Assembly: GCA_023512835.1 (NCBI GenBank)
Contig: CM042085.1
Location: forward strand, 42,432,189-42,496,188
DNA length: 64,000 nucleotides
Direction of reading: 5' to 3'
Origin: Taxillus chinensis
Taxonomy: Eukaryota; Streptophyta; Magnoliopsida; Santalales; Loranthaceae
Part shown: in pieces, positions 1-11,209 of the stretch
Layout of the letters: the number at the start of each line of letters is the position of its first letter
Numbering within the stretch: the stretch's first letter is position 1
Made by a program: the position numbers and the translations under genes
The notes under the pieces: generated by a model
Seen by the model: only the letters and a program-made list of their open reading frames with translations
What the model was told of the DNA's origin: nothing
The model's database searches: none

Positions 1-430
1 TGATAGGGAGGTCCAAGCTTTTCCAGGTTATCCAATTGCTGTCCCGGATCTCCTTGGCATACCCGAACCGGTTCCGACACTTCATTGTCATCCCCTATAG
101 CGGCCACTTGTCTCTTCCCTCTTATTTATGAATCCCGCGCTCCCGAATGTAGCTCGAGCGGTGGGAAAATCATCTTCTGTTCTTGGAAAGCTCTTTTCTC
201 CAGCTTATCCAGTCGGCTATCCCTTCTTCTTGAGGTCTCTAATTGCCTGTCGCCTTTAGTGGGCTTGTAGCCTCAGCCCAAATCTTCCAATTGTGCTTCG
301 AATGGTAATGAGTTCTTTGATCCTTTGTCCTTGCAAGCCTAATCCTTTTCCCTGCTTTGTGGCCCGGCTTCAACATGACCGATGCTACCATCCTTGATGC
401 TTTTGGTAGCCGTGTCCCAATATCCCGATC
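1..430 (-). pseudogene. pol: Polyprotein linker between protease and reverse transcriptase, broken
   Basis: On the minus strand this stretch continues downstream of the retropepsin-like domain. A segment reading MVASVMLKPGHKAGK is followed, after a one-base frame change near 345, by GLGLQGQRIKEL. This resembles the glycine-rich G-patch-like segment present between protease and reverse transcriptase in related plant polyproteins. Further down, a different frame reads FPPLELHSG, close to the family's FPPLYESFRSAGF segment. Frame changes and stops throughout show decay. Identification is by position and short motifs only, and it continues beyond the left edge. Confidence 0.55.
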
Positions 431-1140
431 TATTGTTGGATTCGGGAAGTAGGTTGCATTGACAACTTCGAATGAGCGGAAGGAACATTCAGGGATATCT
501 TCGCCGTTTCAATGTAAGGGACGAGAGAGGTTTGGTGATGAGGATTTCTGCTTCCCCGGACACACATATCGCGTTGCCCGTCTACAATAAATTTAACCTT
601 CTCGATGGAGGGTTGAGGGGATTGTCCCTGCTGCATGAATCCATGACCTTCCCAGGTAGGCAACTATAGTAAGGAGCGATATCCATGACTTGGAACTCCA
701 CAATGAAAGTGCTTGGACCGATTTGTAGTGGTACATCTAGGGTTCCCACTACTTCTCGCTTTTCTCCATCGAAAGCCCCGACAATCATGTTAGTGGGGCG
801 GATGTAAGACGGATCCATTGGTAGTTGCTTTAGAATGGGAGTTGGCATAATGTTTAGAGAGGATCCATTATCAATCGAAGACACGCGAGATAATATGATC
901 CTTGCATTTAACGTAAATATGCAAAGCCTTGATATGCCCAACACCTTCGAGGGAGCTCTTCTTCGCCGAAGCCGAGAAAGTTGCTTGCCACAATATTATT
1001 TGCAATCCCATCTAAATTCTCCACGGAGATGGACGGAGGAACATAGGCTTTGCTTAAGACTTTCATAAGGGTCTCTCGATGTGGAGTGGAATCCATGAGC
1101 AGAGATAATAGTGAGATGCGAGATGGTCGTCGACTCAACC
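430..1140 (-). pseudogene. pol: Retropepsin-like aspartic protease domain of the Tat-like element, broken
   Basis: A retroviral-type aspartic protease processes the element polyprotein. The minus-strand frame at 582-944 has the catalytic segment as IDNGSSLNIMP (aspartate, then G-S-S), then TNMIVGAFDGEKREVVG, then FQVMDIAPYYSCLPG, all in the order usual for plant Ty3/gypsy retropepsins. Upstream, 908-1138 holds the conserved lead-in ending GFGEEELPRR. The segment after YSCLPG (family: LLGRPWIH) is degraded, and the tail KVKFIVDG is in the overlapping 430-663 frame. At least two frame changes are needed to read it through, so it is a pseudogene. Confidence 0.75.
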
Positions 1141-1175
1141 GGTCAATGATGTTGTACTCACTTTGCTTAATTAGC

Positions 1176-3253
1176 TTAAGAAATTCTATTACCTCTTCTT
1201 CGAGATAGAGGTATTCTTATCCCTTGGCACCGATCTTGGGATGATATCTTGCTCCACAACTTTACCCTTATCGGCTTTGTTGATTTCTTGGTGATGTGTA
1301 TGAACGACCACTCCTTGTTTTCTTTTCTTCTAAAGGGAGCCCCGTGATAACGGATTTGCAATGATAGTCCCACGGCACCGCTTTATCGTCCTTGTATGGG
1401 AAAGGTGACGGCTCCTGAATAGTAAGAGTTTTGATCTTTTGTATCAATGAGTCGGCCTTTGGCTTCTCTGTGTACAGGATAATTAAGGGTTTCGGTGCCC
1501 CAGGCCTGGGTGCCATTTGTGTCCTGTCCGTGGAGGCCATGCAGATCTCATGACGTTCTTCCAATCCTGAGATCTCCAGCCTTTTGGAGTCTAGCAGCTT
1601 TTGAACTGCTTTTTGGAATTCTGTACACTCTTTTAAATCGTGTCCATAAGCTGTCTTATGATAGAGGCAGCGTCTCTTCCAGTTGTTGCCCCTATTGGCC
1701 TCAGTCACATCTTTGGTTACTATGAGTCCATTTTTGTGTAGGGTCGTGAACAGCTGACACTTGTCCATCTTGATTGTGGAAGCCTTGTCTAGAGAACTTC
1801 CATATTCGGCTATTATATGGGCAACGTTGCCTGAGTGTTCCCGAAGAGGGTTGGTACCCACATTGGGAGTGCCAGTCATTTTAGAAAATCCAACCATCCA
1901 AAGATCTCTCAAATGTCAGTACCTTTCTTTTCAAAGCAATACAATTTTCTATGTCATGTCTAATTCCACCCCCATGGTACGCACAACTGGCATCAGCTTT
2001 GTACCAATTAGGAAATGGAGGGTTTACCTTTTTTAGAGGTACTGGACTAACAAGTCCCGCTGCCAACAGTCGAGTATGTGCTTCTGTATATGTGATAGGA
2101 ATTGGATCAAATGTCTCCTTTCCTGCTTTCTATTTCTGCCATGGCTGCTTTGACTGCTCAGGCTGGGATGGATTGTTTGAGTAGGAGTTCCCACCTTGAG
2201 GCTGGTATTGTGGGTTCGGGGCTTGCGCAATGTAGGACACTATCGGAGATCCTCCATAACACCCAGGTGTGGTCGATTGTTGGGGTTGTTGTGACCCGGT
2301 GCTGTTATAGTCAGCCTTGGGTTGCCATACTGCCTGGGATTCTCCTTCTTTCTTTCGATTGGAGGAAGAGGGCTTTCTAGAAACTTCATACTTGCTTCCC
2401 CCGAGTTTACCTTCCCTTATGCCACCTTCAATTCGTTCTCCTAAGGCGACCAAATTTACGAAGTTACTTGAAACATTCCCAATTAGTTTTTTGTAGTAAA
2501 CCCCCTTCATGGTCCTGATGAAGCGGGTAGTGAGTTCTCTTTCGATGAGTGGAGGCTGAACATCCATTGCTACCTCTCTCCATCGTCGGGCATAAACTTT
2601 GAAGCTTTCATTACTTCCTTTTTCAAATAACTGTAGGGCCAGCCGATCTAACGCCGCTTGGTGACATGCTTGTATTGAGCTAAGAATGCCGTGGCAATCT
2701 CACTCCATGTTCTGATACGGCTACCTTCAAGTTGGATATACCATCGCAGTGGACCACCGGTTAGGCTCTCCTGGAAGCAATGCATTAAGAGTTTGCTGTT
2801 GTCTGCATGGGCTGCCATCTTGCGGCAGTACATGGTCACATGTGTTCTAGGACACTGAGTACCATTGAACTTTTCAAAATCGGGCATCTTGAACTTGGAA
2901 GGAAGTACTATGCCTAGCACCAAGCATAAATCATGAGGATCGGTCCCTCCATATGTTTTCACCCCCTTCACGGCTTTTTAGTCGGGCCTCAATAGATTTC
3001 CAATCGGATGGTTGAGCGAGGGATTCCATAGCTTCCATAATATTTGGGGTTGGCGCCCCATAGCGGGTGGTGTAGGTGGGACTTGATGTGATGCCCCCGG
3101 AACCATGTTTGTTGGAGCATAGGCTTGTGAAGCATGTGGTGCATGTTCTTGCTCTTGATTAATAGCTCCCGTAGTTGGGCTAGCTTCTCTCTCGACGGTC
3201 GGCTTGGCTAGCATGTCCATCATAGTTTTTAACCGAGCTCGCACTTGGAGCAT
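1176..3253 (-). pseudogene. gag: Gag (capsid and nucleic-acid-binding region) of the Tat-like element, broken
   Basis: Gag packages the element RNA. On the minus strand, 2648-2971 carries the retrotransposon gag core: KFKMPDFEKFNGTQCPRTHV, then MYCRKMAAHADNSKLLMHCFQ, then WYIQLEGSRIRTW. The next segment (2130-2567) has PPLIERELTTRFIRTMKG and YYKKLIGNVSSNF, also standard for this gag type. A cysteine/histidine segment CAYHGGGIRHDIENC (near 2000) is the zinc-binding motif that normally follows. The 1268-1912 frame carries a second such segment, CLYHKTAYGHDLKEC. Changes of frame at about 2640, 2130 and 1900 break it. A proline-rich linker lies at 2978-3253. Confidence 0.8.
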
Positions 3254-3639
3254 GCTCCCCCGATCTCTTCTTGAGCCTGCTTAAGACCGTAAGTCTGTCC
3301 TCGGTATGCTCGCCATTGCAGGAGATGTCCGACGACCGGAGGACCTTAAGTTGTATGAGTGCCCAATTCGCCGAAGGCCTTCTAGCAAACTCTGGCGAAT
3401 GGGAAAGTTTATTTTGGTTCTCACTTTTTAAGTATGAGTGCATGATATGCATGAGATGCAAAGACACAAACTTTATTAAGTTGGAAACCAAACTTCAAAG
3501 AGTACAAACGATCAAACCGAATTTAAAACAAGTAAAAGGACATGAAATCCCTAAAACTATATGTTCTAGGACAAGCTTTGATTATCTCCTAGCAGTTGTC
3601 TTCTTCGGAGGTTCCTTAGTCTCTCATTCTCTTGTTCAA
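3254..3639 (-). other. Linker between the DUF7745-like and gag domains, no domain recognised
   Basis: Minus-strand reading frames here are short and overlapping, and I recognise no domain. The position inside the element suggests a variable linker of the polyprotein. Confidence 0.4.
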
Positions 3640-5027
3640 GCCTATTGATGACCATCCCCCTTGCCAATGATTGCTTCCTTGCATGACACTTCGCATCTTA
3701 GCCGCTTCCAACTGTTCCACCATTTTCTCGTATGGCTTCCCCTTGTTCTTGCACTGTTTGCTTCAAAACGCCATTCTCTTGTAAGCAAGGATAGAGTTGT
3801 ATCTAGGACAACCGCAGGTTCTTCGTTGGAGGCCACCTCTTTAGCTTGTAATGTCCTCGCCTGTGTTGGGGAGAGGGAACAACTTCTATTTCCATGCCTT
3901 GTATTCTAATAAGACAGGAGTAGTGTGTAGGTTGGCCTTGATTCGTCGAGGGTGGCCCAAGCTCGTGCATTTCAAAGATTGCCCGTTTTGCCCCAGGAGC
4001 TCCATATTCCTTATTGCAGGCTTCCATTCCATGTAAGACCGGGATGATTTGATGCCCTTCAAGTTGTCTTCCCACCTGTAATGGTGCGTATGCGGTGCTT
4101 CCCCAAGGACCAACTAGTGGTACCCAATTATAGTTGCCGTAGCTATATAGCATGCTTGATCTATGCATCCAAGGGGCCCTCCAAATGATATCCTCATCTC
4201 CTAGTGTATGGAACTTGTGCATCCAACCTTCCTTGTCATTGGGTAGCCGCCACCCACCTGTCGAGAATATCTAGCAAGGTCGTAGCAGGTAACACATACA
4301 CTTCCTTGAAGCATGGAAAGCTGCATAGGAAGTGACTCTTCAACCATGTGCATAGGAGAGGAAGACAACCTCTGAATTGTCCTCGGCCTCTTACTCGGAT
4401 GTAGGATAAGGACCTAATGGTTTTAGCTAAGATGGCAGGAATAGGGTCATTTCCCTTTATCAATTGCAGGACAAGTTCCAGGACTTCCCCGTCAATGAAG
4501 TTTGGATTTCGAGGGAAAATAAGCGACCATAGACAACAACGGTGAAAAGTATATGGGTCTCCTCTTGAGTTGAATGTTGCATCATCCTCTTGAAGAACTC
4601 CCATGGAATAACTTCATGTTTCCCATCATTTTGAATGATTGGAGGAACTTCTTTAGCTTGTATATCTAGGAGACAAGCCAAAGTACGCCGACATGATTTT
4701 CGAGGATCATAGTTAAAGATTGCCTTCTTTCCACTTCTTGATCAAGAAACCTTTTGTATTTTTCAATAGTTGGGACCAAATCCACGCCATTAAAACAAAG
4801 CACCTTCGCCTTGGATCCCAAGTTCACCTGCTGCAATGATCATATTCTCATCTATTGGTAGTTGAGTTAGATGTAACAGATCCCCAAAATGCTTGATGTA
4901 TGCGGCTTGACTCCTTGAAGACCACTTCCTCCATATGGATGTGAGTTCAGGAGCATGATTCTTTGGGAGCTCAATGTGTAGGTCTCGGAATTTCCGTGGC
5001 TCCTCTTGAGAAAAATTTCCCAAGTCC
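3640..5027 (-). pseudogene. DUF7745-like N-terminal domain of the Tat-like polyprotein, broken
   Basis: This is the long N-terminal region that many plant Ty3/gypsy polyproteins carry before gag; its function is unknown. Minus-strand pieces in order are 4790-5023 (IRKHFGDL-like segment IKHFGDLLHLTQLPIDENMI), 4460-4681 (WEFFKRMMQHSTQEETHILF), 4236-4604 (PRNPNFIDGEVLELVLQLIK, PIPAILAKTIRSL) and 3803-4222 (APWMHRSSMLYSYGNYNWVP, QVGRQLEGHQIIP). The order and the WVPL and RQ.IP segments match the family. Two or more frameshifts separate the pieces. Its first codons lie beyond the solo LTR, at 6424-6504. Confidence 0.75.
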
Positions 5028-5032
5028 CTTTG
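5028..5032. repeat. Target-site duplication CTTTG, left copy
   Basis: CTTTG directly precedes the TG of the solo LTR and matches 6419-6423. Confidence 0.8.
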
Positions 5033-6418
5033 TGTTGGATCAAGCCCAGAATTTGGATAATGCTGATAAAGCCCTATGTAATTGGATCTGAGATCTTTTG
5101 TGTTTCTTTGATCGTTGCAGAAGATATGTTATTAATCTGGAGATACACTCGTGAGAGCAAAGCTAAGGACAGGATACATAATCCTGATCCGGACAAGAGT
5201 GAGTGTCGTCAAACACTTGGTAAATAACCAAGTCACCAATACATACGGAATAAGGAACATTCGTGCGGACAAAGAACTTAAAAAGCTACGGATTACGGAA
5301 TCTGCTCTTAATGCCTCAAACGGACTAAGTCAAACTAATGCGGAGTAAGAGTCTTGATCTACAAGGTTGCACGAAGTTAAAGAGTCGACACGGAGTTAAA
5401 AGTTAAGTTTTCTACTCAAGCGAACTAAAGTAAAGAAGACACGGAGTAAGGCATCCGAGTCTTTCATACATATGGAATAAGGAAGTATTGCGGAGTAAGG
5501 AATCCGGACCACTCACTTATGCGGAGTAAGGATGCGCTAGTACGGAGTAAACCATCCGATCCTTTAAAGTAGCACAGAGTAAGGAACTTACATACGGAGT
5601 AAGGAACTTACATACGGAGTAAGGAACTTACATGTGGAGTAAGGAAGCGCTGATACGGAATAAGCACTCCGACCTTCTCATTCACACGGAGTAAGGACGC
5701 GCTGACACGGACTAAGGATTTCAGTACCAAATAGATACGGACTAAGCAACCACTGACACGGAGTAAAGTTCCGAGCTTCGTTAGCAACGGAGTAAGGAAA
5801 ATTACACTGGATCAAGAAGATGCTACCTCAACTTACCACATTTAAAGTTATCAGCTCGTGGTGTCCCAATGTAAGACAAACTTGTCGAGAACCTGAAGAA
5901 TCTTACACGTGGATCACCCGGATATGTGGACACAACTTTAATTATATTTGGGAACTCACAAAGACACTTATACTCTTCAAACCCAAGATCTTGAGCTCCA
6001 CAAACCGCAACAGTCAAGGCAGAGAGATTACCGAGGAATAGTTAGTGCCGAATGCATTCCGGAACTACAAGTTCCAAGGTTGTCTTTTAGGAATGTCTTT
6101 GTATAAATATTCATACTTGTATATTTGAATTGTAAGAATGCGAGTGAGCGAGCCTGAATCAACCTCGTGTATGCACAAAAGCTCAAAGATATAATCTAGG
6201 CTAGTGTGTGAATCCTTTTATAAAACAAGAGGTGTAAGAGAGTCTTGCTTCTATTTTGTTGTACTTATCTCTTGATAATAAAACAAAATATTTCCACTAT
6301 CCTGGTTGTCTTCCGCGGTGATTCTATCACTTAACTAGATAAGTGTTGTGTCATAAGAGAATAAAAAGAGTTTCGATAAGAGCCTATTCACCCCCCTCTA
6401 GGCTCCAAGGGACCATCA
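5033..6418 (+). mobile_element. Solo LTR, Ty1/copia type, inserted in the Tat-like gag
   Basis: The segment begins TGTTGGATCAAGC and ends GGGACCATCA, giving TG...CA ends. It is flanked by the perfect 5-bp duplication CTTTG at 5028-5032 and 6419-6423. No gag or pol lies inside, so this is a solo LTR left by LTR-LTR recombination. A TATA-like TTGTATAAATATTC lies near 6102. The pyrimidine-rich TTCACCCCCCTCTAGG near 6388 is common at the 3' end of copia LTRs, which gives the copia assignment and plus orientation. The 5' half is filled by a degenerate tandem array. Confidence 0.8.
5241..5800 (+). repeat. Degenerate array of the word CGGANTAA in the copia-type LTR
   Basis: The octamer CGGANTAA (mostly CGGAGTAA, also CGGAATAA and CGGACTAA) occurs about fifteen times on the plus strand, spaced irregularly by 15 to 50 bases. 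Near-matches such as TGGAGTAA and CAGAGTAA lie between. Three consecutive units near 5580-5630 are near-identical (ACGGAGTAAGGAACTTACAT). The rest is strongly diverged. Confidence 0.8.
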
Positions 6419-6423
6419 CTTTG
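6419..6423. repeat. Target-site duplication CTTTG, right copy
   Basis: CTTTG directly follows the terminal CA of the solo LTR. Confidence 0.8.
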
Positions 6424-6504
6424 GATTATCCTTGATGCGAGAGTGACCTCTTACACGTCTTCTCTGTCCACCTTGTTAGCTAGAAGATGATCAAAGCTTG
6501 CCAT
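6424..6504 (-). pseudogene. gag: Start of the Tat-like polyprotein, separated from the rest by a solo LTR
   Basis: A minus-strand ATG at 6502-6504 opens MASFDHLLANKVDRED, followed by one in-frame TAA (6451-6453). The frame then reaches the TSD at 6419-6423. Across the solo LTR the same frame resumes at 5027 with DLGNFSQEEPRKF. Because the frame is continuous across the empty site, this is most likely the true N-terminus of the polyprotein. The start is chosen because it is the only upstream ATG in the frame that resumes. Confidence 0.65.
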
Positions 6505-7093
6505 ATTTCCTAAATGAATGTGTGTAATGTTATGATATGCAATGAATGAAAATGAGGGGTTAGTAAACAAATGATGGATAATATATACAAGGGGTTAATA
6601 CATGGGCAATATATACAAAGTTCAAGCAAGGCAAGTACACAAATGTCATAGCAAGGCTCAAACACAAGAAGGTCATGCCCCTAATGTGCTTCTAAATCGC
6701 CTATCTTATTCATTGGTTTCCAAGCATTCCCTACTTAGCCTTGTACCACGAGGGCATTAACAAGAACGAAGAGGGAGCCCCCGTACCCCAAAGGGCATTA
6801 ACGAAGGGGGTCCTTCTTGTACCTCTTGGGGCATTAACAAGAAAGGACCACTGCCTGAGTGAGACATTTCGGGTATTCCACGTAGACAAGCACAACCAAG
6901 TCCACATAGGCAAACCTTTACTAGCCTCTTCTAATCCTGGTTGTGTTAGAGAAAACCCGGGTATAGGGTTGGAAAAAGAGAGAGAAGCATGTATGCACGG
7001 TTAAAATAATTATAGAATAAAAAAGACAATAAACAGAAAAAAACAAGCAAGCAAACATTCCAAAAATTGAGACCATGGCTAGACTCTCACAAA
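6505..7093 (-). other. Untranslated leader of the Tat-like element
   Basis: This lies between the primer-binding site and the first ATG on the minus strand. No coding domain is visible. Positions 6741-6850 hold three diverged copies of a roughly 40-base unit containing GGGCATTAAC. Confidence 0.55.
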
Positions 7094-7113
7094 GTCCCCA
7101 CAGAGAGTCGCCA
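7094..7113 (-). other. Primer-binding site of the Tat-like element
   Basis: The minus strand reads TGGCGACTCTCTGTGGGGAC, the form used by Ogre/Tat elements, which prime from an arginine tRNA. It sits directly inside the LTR edge and upstream of the gag leader. Confidence 0.75.
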
Positions 7114-8779
7114 GTTTCATCATCACCGTTTTTGACCGGGCTCAGATCTTGCTTTTGTGAAAAGGACTCCATGCTAGTTCATTCGGTTGATCCTAGAGTC
7201 ATCCTCGCACAAGGCTCGCACAAACCATTAAAGAAAAGAAAAACATAGAGTCGCCACCAAACAAATTAAAGGTGTGATTAGGCACCTAGAAAAAGAAAGG
7301 GTCTACGGTTCCAGAGAATTAGGTTCGGGAGTCGGTTACATGTGGGGAAGGAAGAAAAACTCTTGCACCCCCACAACGCCCACAATTGGTACCTAGTCTT
7401 GATCTATGAGTGTTTGCTTGCTTTACTATTTATTTTAAAAAAAAGAGTTTTTGTATTTTTAATTTTAAGAAAAAGAAAGATTTCAGGATCTAGGCCTTAA
7501 AACAACAAAGAAAAAGATTTTAATAAAGTAAATAAAAAGGGACATTCTAATTTTAGAAAAAGAATGTGGGATCTAGGCCCATGTGACAGTATTGCATTTT
7601 TATAAGAAAACAAAAGTAATTTTCCTTTTTTTTAGAAAAGAAAACAAAAGCAATTTGAATTCAAATAAGAAAATACTGCCACAATTGATATTGGCCCAGG
7701 CAGACTAGGATGTGAGCATCTAGGGCTCAACCCTCATGACCACCCAGGCCTTGTTTACATTTTCTAGAAAAGATTTAAGTTTTGTTTTTTTATATTTTTT
7801 TTAACAATAAAGGAGAGAAAGATATGCAAAATGTTTGTTTTTTTGTATTTTCGTTTTTTAAACTATGAGAAATAATGAAAAAAAAAAGAAAATAGAGAAA
7901 TTTTTGGGTTTTATGTTTGAAAACAACACAAATAAAATAAAATAAACGGAAATAGAGAACCTGAAAGAATGAATGATGCAGGTTTGAGTTCCTTTTCCCT
8001 TCAAGTGACGCTTTCCCGAAAACACAAAGGTTAGAAAAAGAAGCCTTTCCAATCTCAGCTCCTTCCCGTGAAGAATAGTAATTCGGGTGCTTTCCCCTTT
8101 GCAAAATCTCTTTGAAAATTTATAGGTACGCTCTCTCTCCCTCTCTCGATTTTTATCTCTAAGAAATCTAGTCGAAAGCTCTCTCCCGAATAACCTCTTT
8201 TGCTACTTGATAATTGATGCCCTCCTCCTTGCCTCTTGGGGCAGCCTATTTATAGGAATCCCCCGGGAGACAGCCCGTGCCTTGGCATTTATTGGATGCC
8301 TTACGGTCCCCATGAGTCAACTACATCGTTCCAATGAATTAATGACTTTGGAAATGGGATTCACAGTTCCCGTGCTTTGAAAAAGGAGTCCCAATGCCTG
8401 AAAATAAATAAATCGTTTGAGATTATTTAATCCTCTGTTGTACCTGGACGCCTTGGTGGGTAAGGAATGAATGCATTTCCGGCTGTATTGGAGCCATTGG
8501 GAATTAATAGTTATGCAGTCCTAGGGTCAACTGTGATGTCTCGAGGAAAATGACATTTAATTATAGAGGTTTTCCGTCCTTATGCTCAAAAATGGAGTTC
8601 CGAGACATTTCAATTTAATATTCGGAGACTCCTCAATTCCCACGCTTAAAAAGGGGGTTCCGAGACACTGGTGGCCTTTAATGCACTTAAAAAGAAGTTT
8701 CTGGATTTTTCAGAGTCCCGGTGCTTTAGAGTCACTCCCAGACCTGTAGAGGAGCTATTTTGGAGTTTTTTCAAAATTA

Positions 8780-8915
8780 TTGACCAGGTTTGACCTCCGG
8801 ATCTAGGCTTATTTCGGATCAGTAGCCTTATTCCGCATCAATAGGTCCTTATTCCGCACTAATGAGCTTATTCCGCATCAATGAGCTTAGCTCGGATTGA
8901 CCAGGTTTGACCTCC
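8780..8915 (-). repeat. Array of the word CTTATTCCGCATCA in the Tat-like LTR, left part
   Basis: The plus strand shows CTTATTCCGCA three times in about 60 bases, plus TTTCGGATCAGTAGCC and TTGACCAGGTTTGACC units. The reverse complement, CGGAATAAG, is the same word found in the copia-type LTR array. The array continues at 27154 on the other side of the inserted element. Confidence 0.75.
8911..8915. repeat. Target-site duplication CCTCC, left copy
   Basis: CCTCC immediately precedes the TG end of the left Athila-like LTR and matches 27154-27158. Confidence 0.85.
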
Positions 8916-9870
8916 TGACCCGCATAAATTATGTCTGAAGGTTTTGCAGCAAGTGCACTGGTCAAGTAATAAAATGGAGTATTAAGACTCCGGTTGTCGA
9001 ACCCACAGGGAGGTAGCTAATGCTGTTAAGCGACAAAGCACTAAGCTAACAAGTTGATTTTATGTCCTGGACAATTGATGTTTGTTGTGCAAATATTTTG
9101 AACAAAAAAGATATTAAATCGAATGTTGGCAAGCGGTTGGTATAGACATCCAGGGTCACAATGTTTACCACCCAATCGATTGTACTAATCAGGTTATGGC
9201 TCTTGTTCTTGATTTATGTTCTAGTTCAAGTTCATGTTGATTATCTCCTACCTATCTTACATTTGGTCCATGCTAAGATAGATTTAAGGCTTTTATCCCA
9301 TTTGGTCCATGCGAATAAAAGTGATCAAGGTAGACAAACAATCTAATAGTTGCAGACTTGGTCCATCATGCAATATTAAATCTAATTCACTAGTGTTCCA
9401 CCCTAGACAAGGGCTAAGATTACCTAATTATGCATAAACTAGGCATTTCCATTCAAGCAAGTGAATTAAACAAGAACTCGAATTCTATTTTATTGAACAA
9501 CCATAACCAAACCGACTACAATTTATTGGGGGCTACATTGCTCCCCTAGACTAACAAGACTACTCCATAATCATGACAAAAACAATAACAATCATAAGAA
9601 AGAACATGATTACAAGATCAGGACAATAAAGGAAGACCCCAAGATGAACCAGGACTCCCGCCTCCAAAGACTCCGGCGTCTGCTTGCCCAAACTCACTCC
9701 TTGCCAAGGACAATCCGATCTTTTAGCAATGGCTATAGCTCTTTTCGAACTCAGGTCAGATTCTCCCACTCAAGATGCTTTACAATGCCTCCAAAGACCC
9801 CTATTTATAGGTTTTAGTGGGCCAAATCAGGGTTACAAAAGGTGTGCCCTAATTATAAATGTGGTCGCGG

Positions 9871-9890
9871 CCAAAACGACGTCGTTTTGG
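9871..9890. promoter_or_regulatory. Perfect 20-bp ACGT palindrome in the Athila-like LTR
   Basis: CCAAAACGACGTCGTTTTGG equals its own reverse complement. Its centre GACGTC is a C-box-type ACGT core, a known target class of plant bZIP factors. It is repeated at 26607-26626 in the other LTR. Confidence 0.6.
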
Positions 9891-10013
9891 TTAGTGACAC
9901 TAATCGACGTTCTAGGCGACATAAAACTCAAACTACACCAAATTTGAGCCCAGTTCTTTAGAGGAAAATGATTAAAACAACAAAATACATCATTTGGAGC
10001 GCAACAAAGCTTG

Positions 10014-10161
10014 CACGTGAGAATGCACGTGAGAAGACCCTTTTCGCGTGCAGCTCCAATTCGACTCAAATTTGCTCCAAAGCTTCCTCTTGAGTTGTAG
10101 AAGACATCCATACAATAAAATCCTTGAACGTGAAAATGCACGTGAGAAGGCTTTTCACGTG
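10014..10161. promoter_or_regulatory. Cluster of four CACGTG G-boxes in the Athila-like LTR
   Basis: CACGTG occurs at 10014, 10026, 10139 and 10156, each followed or preceded by GA/TC-rich sequence. G-boxes bind plant bZIP and bHLH factors. The second LTR has the same cluster with one site mutated (GCATGTGAG near 26870). Confidence 0.5.
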
Positions 10162-10421
10162 CACCTTGATTTTGCCTTCATCTTGCTTCCATCTTCTTCC
10201 TATAGCTTCCTTGTGAGTTGATGGCGTGATCTAGCCAGAGTGTGTGGGAAAAGGTTGCTCCAAAACCTGCCAAAAACACTCAAAAAGTACCACTATACAC
10301 CAAACCGGATCTTCCTAGGGGTTAGAGCAAATATGTCGAAAATAACATGCAAATAGGTACAAAACATACGCTAAAACACCCTATATAAGGTATAGGATAA
10401 CGGCATAAATGCACGTTATCA

Positions 10422-10437
10422 AATTCCCCCCATACTT
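10422..10437 (-). other. Polypurine tract of Athila-like element 1
   Basis: The minus strand reads AAGTATGGGGGGAATT directly before the LTR start TGATAACG, the usual Athila arrangement. Confidence 0.8.
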
Positions 10438-11200
10438 GAACCTTTGCTTGTCCTCAAGCAAAAAGAAATAAACACACAACTAAACGGAAAAGAATGAATA
10501 AACTAACAAACAAGAGAGGCATGGTTTCCCAAGGCATACATTTCTATCATGATGAAGTAGACATTCCAATAGCTAAAAATGAATCATAAGTTAATCAAAA
10601 CATGCCCTTACTATTAAGTCCAACAACCATGTAATATCGTTACTAACAGTCCAGATAGAAGCAAACATGCCAGGATAAATTGAACTGAGCGCCCCCTGAA
10701 AGTCCGCACCAAGGTTAGAGCAGCCTCACTTAAATGTCACTTTCTTTTCTCTCCTTTCAGGCCCTACTATCAATGCCTAGCAGCTAAGGATTTACTCTTT
10801 CACCCACTACTAACTATTGAGTAAGTTTTGCCACGTAAACATAAGAGATCCCCATTGTGCTCGTCAAGGGAAACACACCCTCTAGTCTACTTTTGGACCA
10901 ACACTTGGAGCTAAAGATGGAAGCTCACACTTGTGAAACAAATTGCAAGACAAACAACTTAGCCATTATGGCCGCAACACGAAAACAAAAACACATAGAA
11001 ACAAGTAAGCCATTGTGGCTTTTATTCCTGGCAAACACTTTTTTTTTTTTTTCTCCTTTTTTTTTTTGTTTTTGCTACGTGTCGGAGTGCACCTTAGGTG
11101 TTTGAGAAAATTCCTCTGTGTATGCGTCACACCAGGGGTGAGCTATTACCATACGATCCCGAAATCGAACGAACATTGCGAGAGCAAACAAGAGCTCGAG
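10438..11200 (-). other. Athila 3' untranslated region joined to a plus-strand gag leader
   Basis: No gene is seen. The left part matches the minus-strand 3' untranslated region expected next to the polypurine tract, with a poly-T stretch at about 11039-11068 (poly-A on the minus strand). Somewhere between about 11080 and 11200 the sequence changes to the plus-strand leader of gag. That change is one edge of the inversion. Confidence 0.5.
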
Positions 11201-11209
11201 GGTATTAGC

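Larger units (their letters stand above)
1..7113 (-). mobile_element. Tat/Ogre-like Ty3/gypsy element, internal region from primer-binding site to window edge
   Basis: This is the internal part of a minus-strand LTR retrotransposon. Reading from high to low coordinates there is a primer-binding site (7094-7113), a leader, a long DUF7745-like N-terminal domain, a retrotransposon gag domain, a zinc-binding segment, a retropepsin-like domain and a post-protease linker. Reverse transcriptase must lie left of the window. DUF7745-type N-termini with this gag type are known from plant Ty3/gypsy polyproteins. The primer-binding site TGGCGACTCT is the arginine-tRNA type described for Ogre/Tat elements. 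The coding region is broken by stops, frameshifts and a solo LTR at 5033-6418, so it is inactive here. Confidence 0.85.
7115..8915 (-). mobile_element. 5' LTR of the Tat-like element, proximal part (interrupted)
   Basis: The LTR starts just outside the primer-binding site. Between about 7240 and 7400 it has the block GAGTCGCCACC, GGGTCTACGG, GGTTCGGGAGTCGGTTACA, GGGGAAGG, which I know from LTRs of plant Tat/Ogre-type elements. A-rich and T-rich tracts fill 7430-7900. The LTR is cut at 8915 by the Athila-like insertion and resumes at 27154. Its distal end is not resolved, because the partner LTR is outside the window. Confidence 0.65.
8916..10421 (-). repeat. LTR of Athila-like element 1, left (3') copy
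   Basis: Plus-strand ends are TGACCCGCA and GCACGTTATCA. The copy at 25653-27153 matches along its whole length with scattered differences. The segment AGTATTAAGACTCCGGTTGT, then CGAACCCACAGGGAGG, is typical of the 3' end of Athila-type LTRs read on the opposite strand. The block 9155-9400 contains repeated TTGGTCCATGC words. Confidence 0.9.

Noticed and set aside
5241..5800. CRISPR-like repeat array
   Set aside because: Spacing is irregular, units are degenerate and the context is a plant LTR with TSDs.
7790..8104. Minus-strand frame with phenylalanine-rich peptide
   Set aside because: It comes from A-rich/T-rich tracts of the Tat-like LTR; low complexity, no domain.
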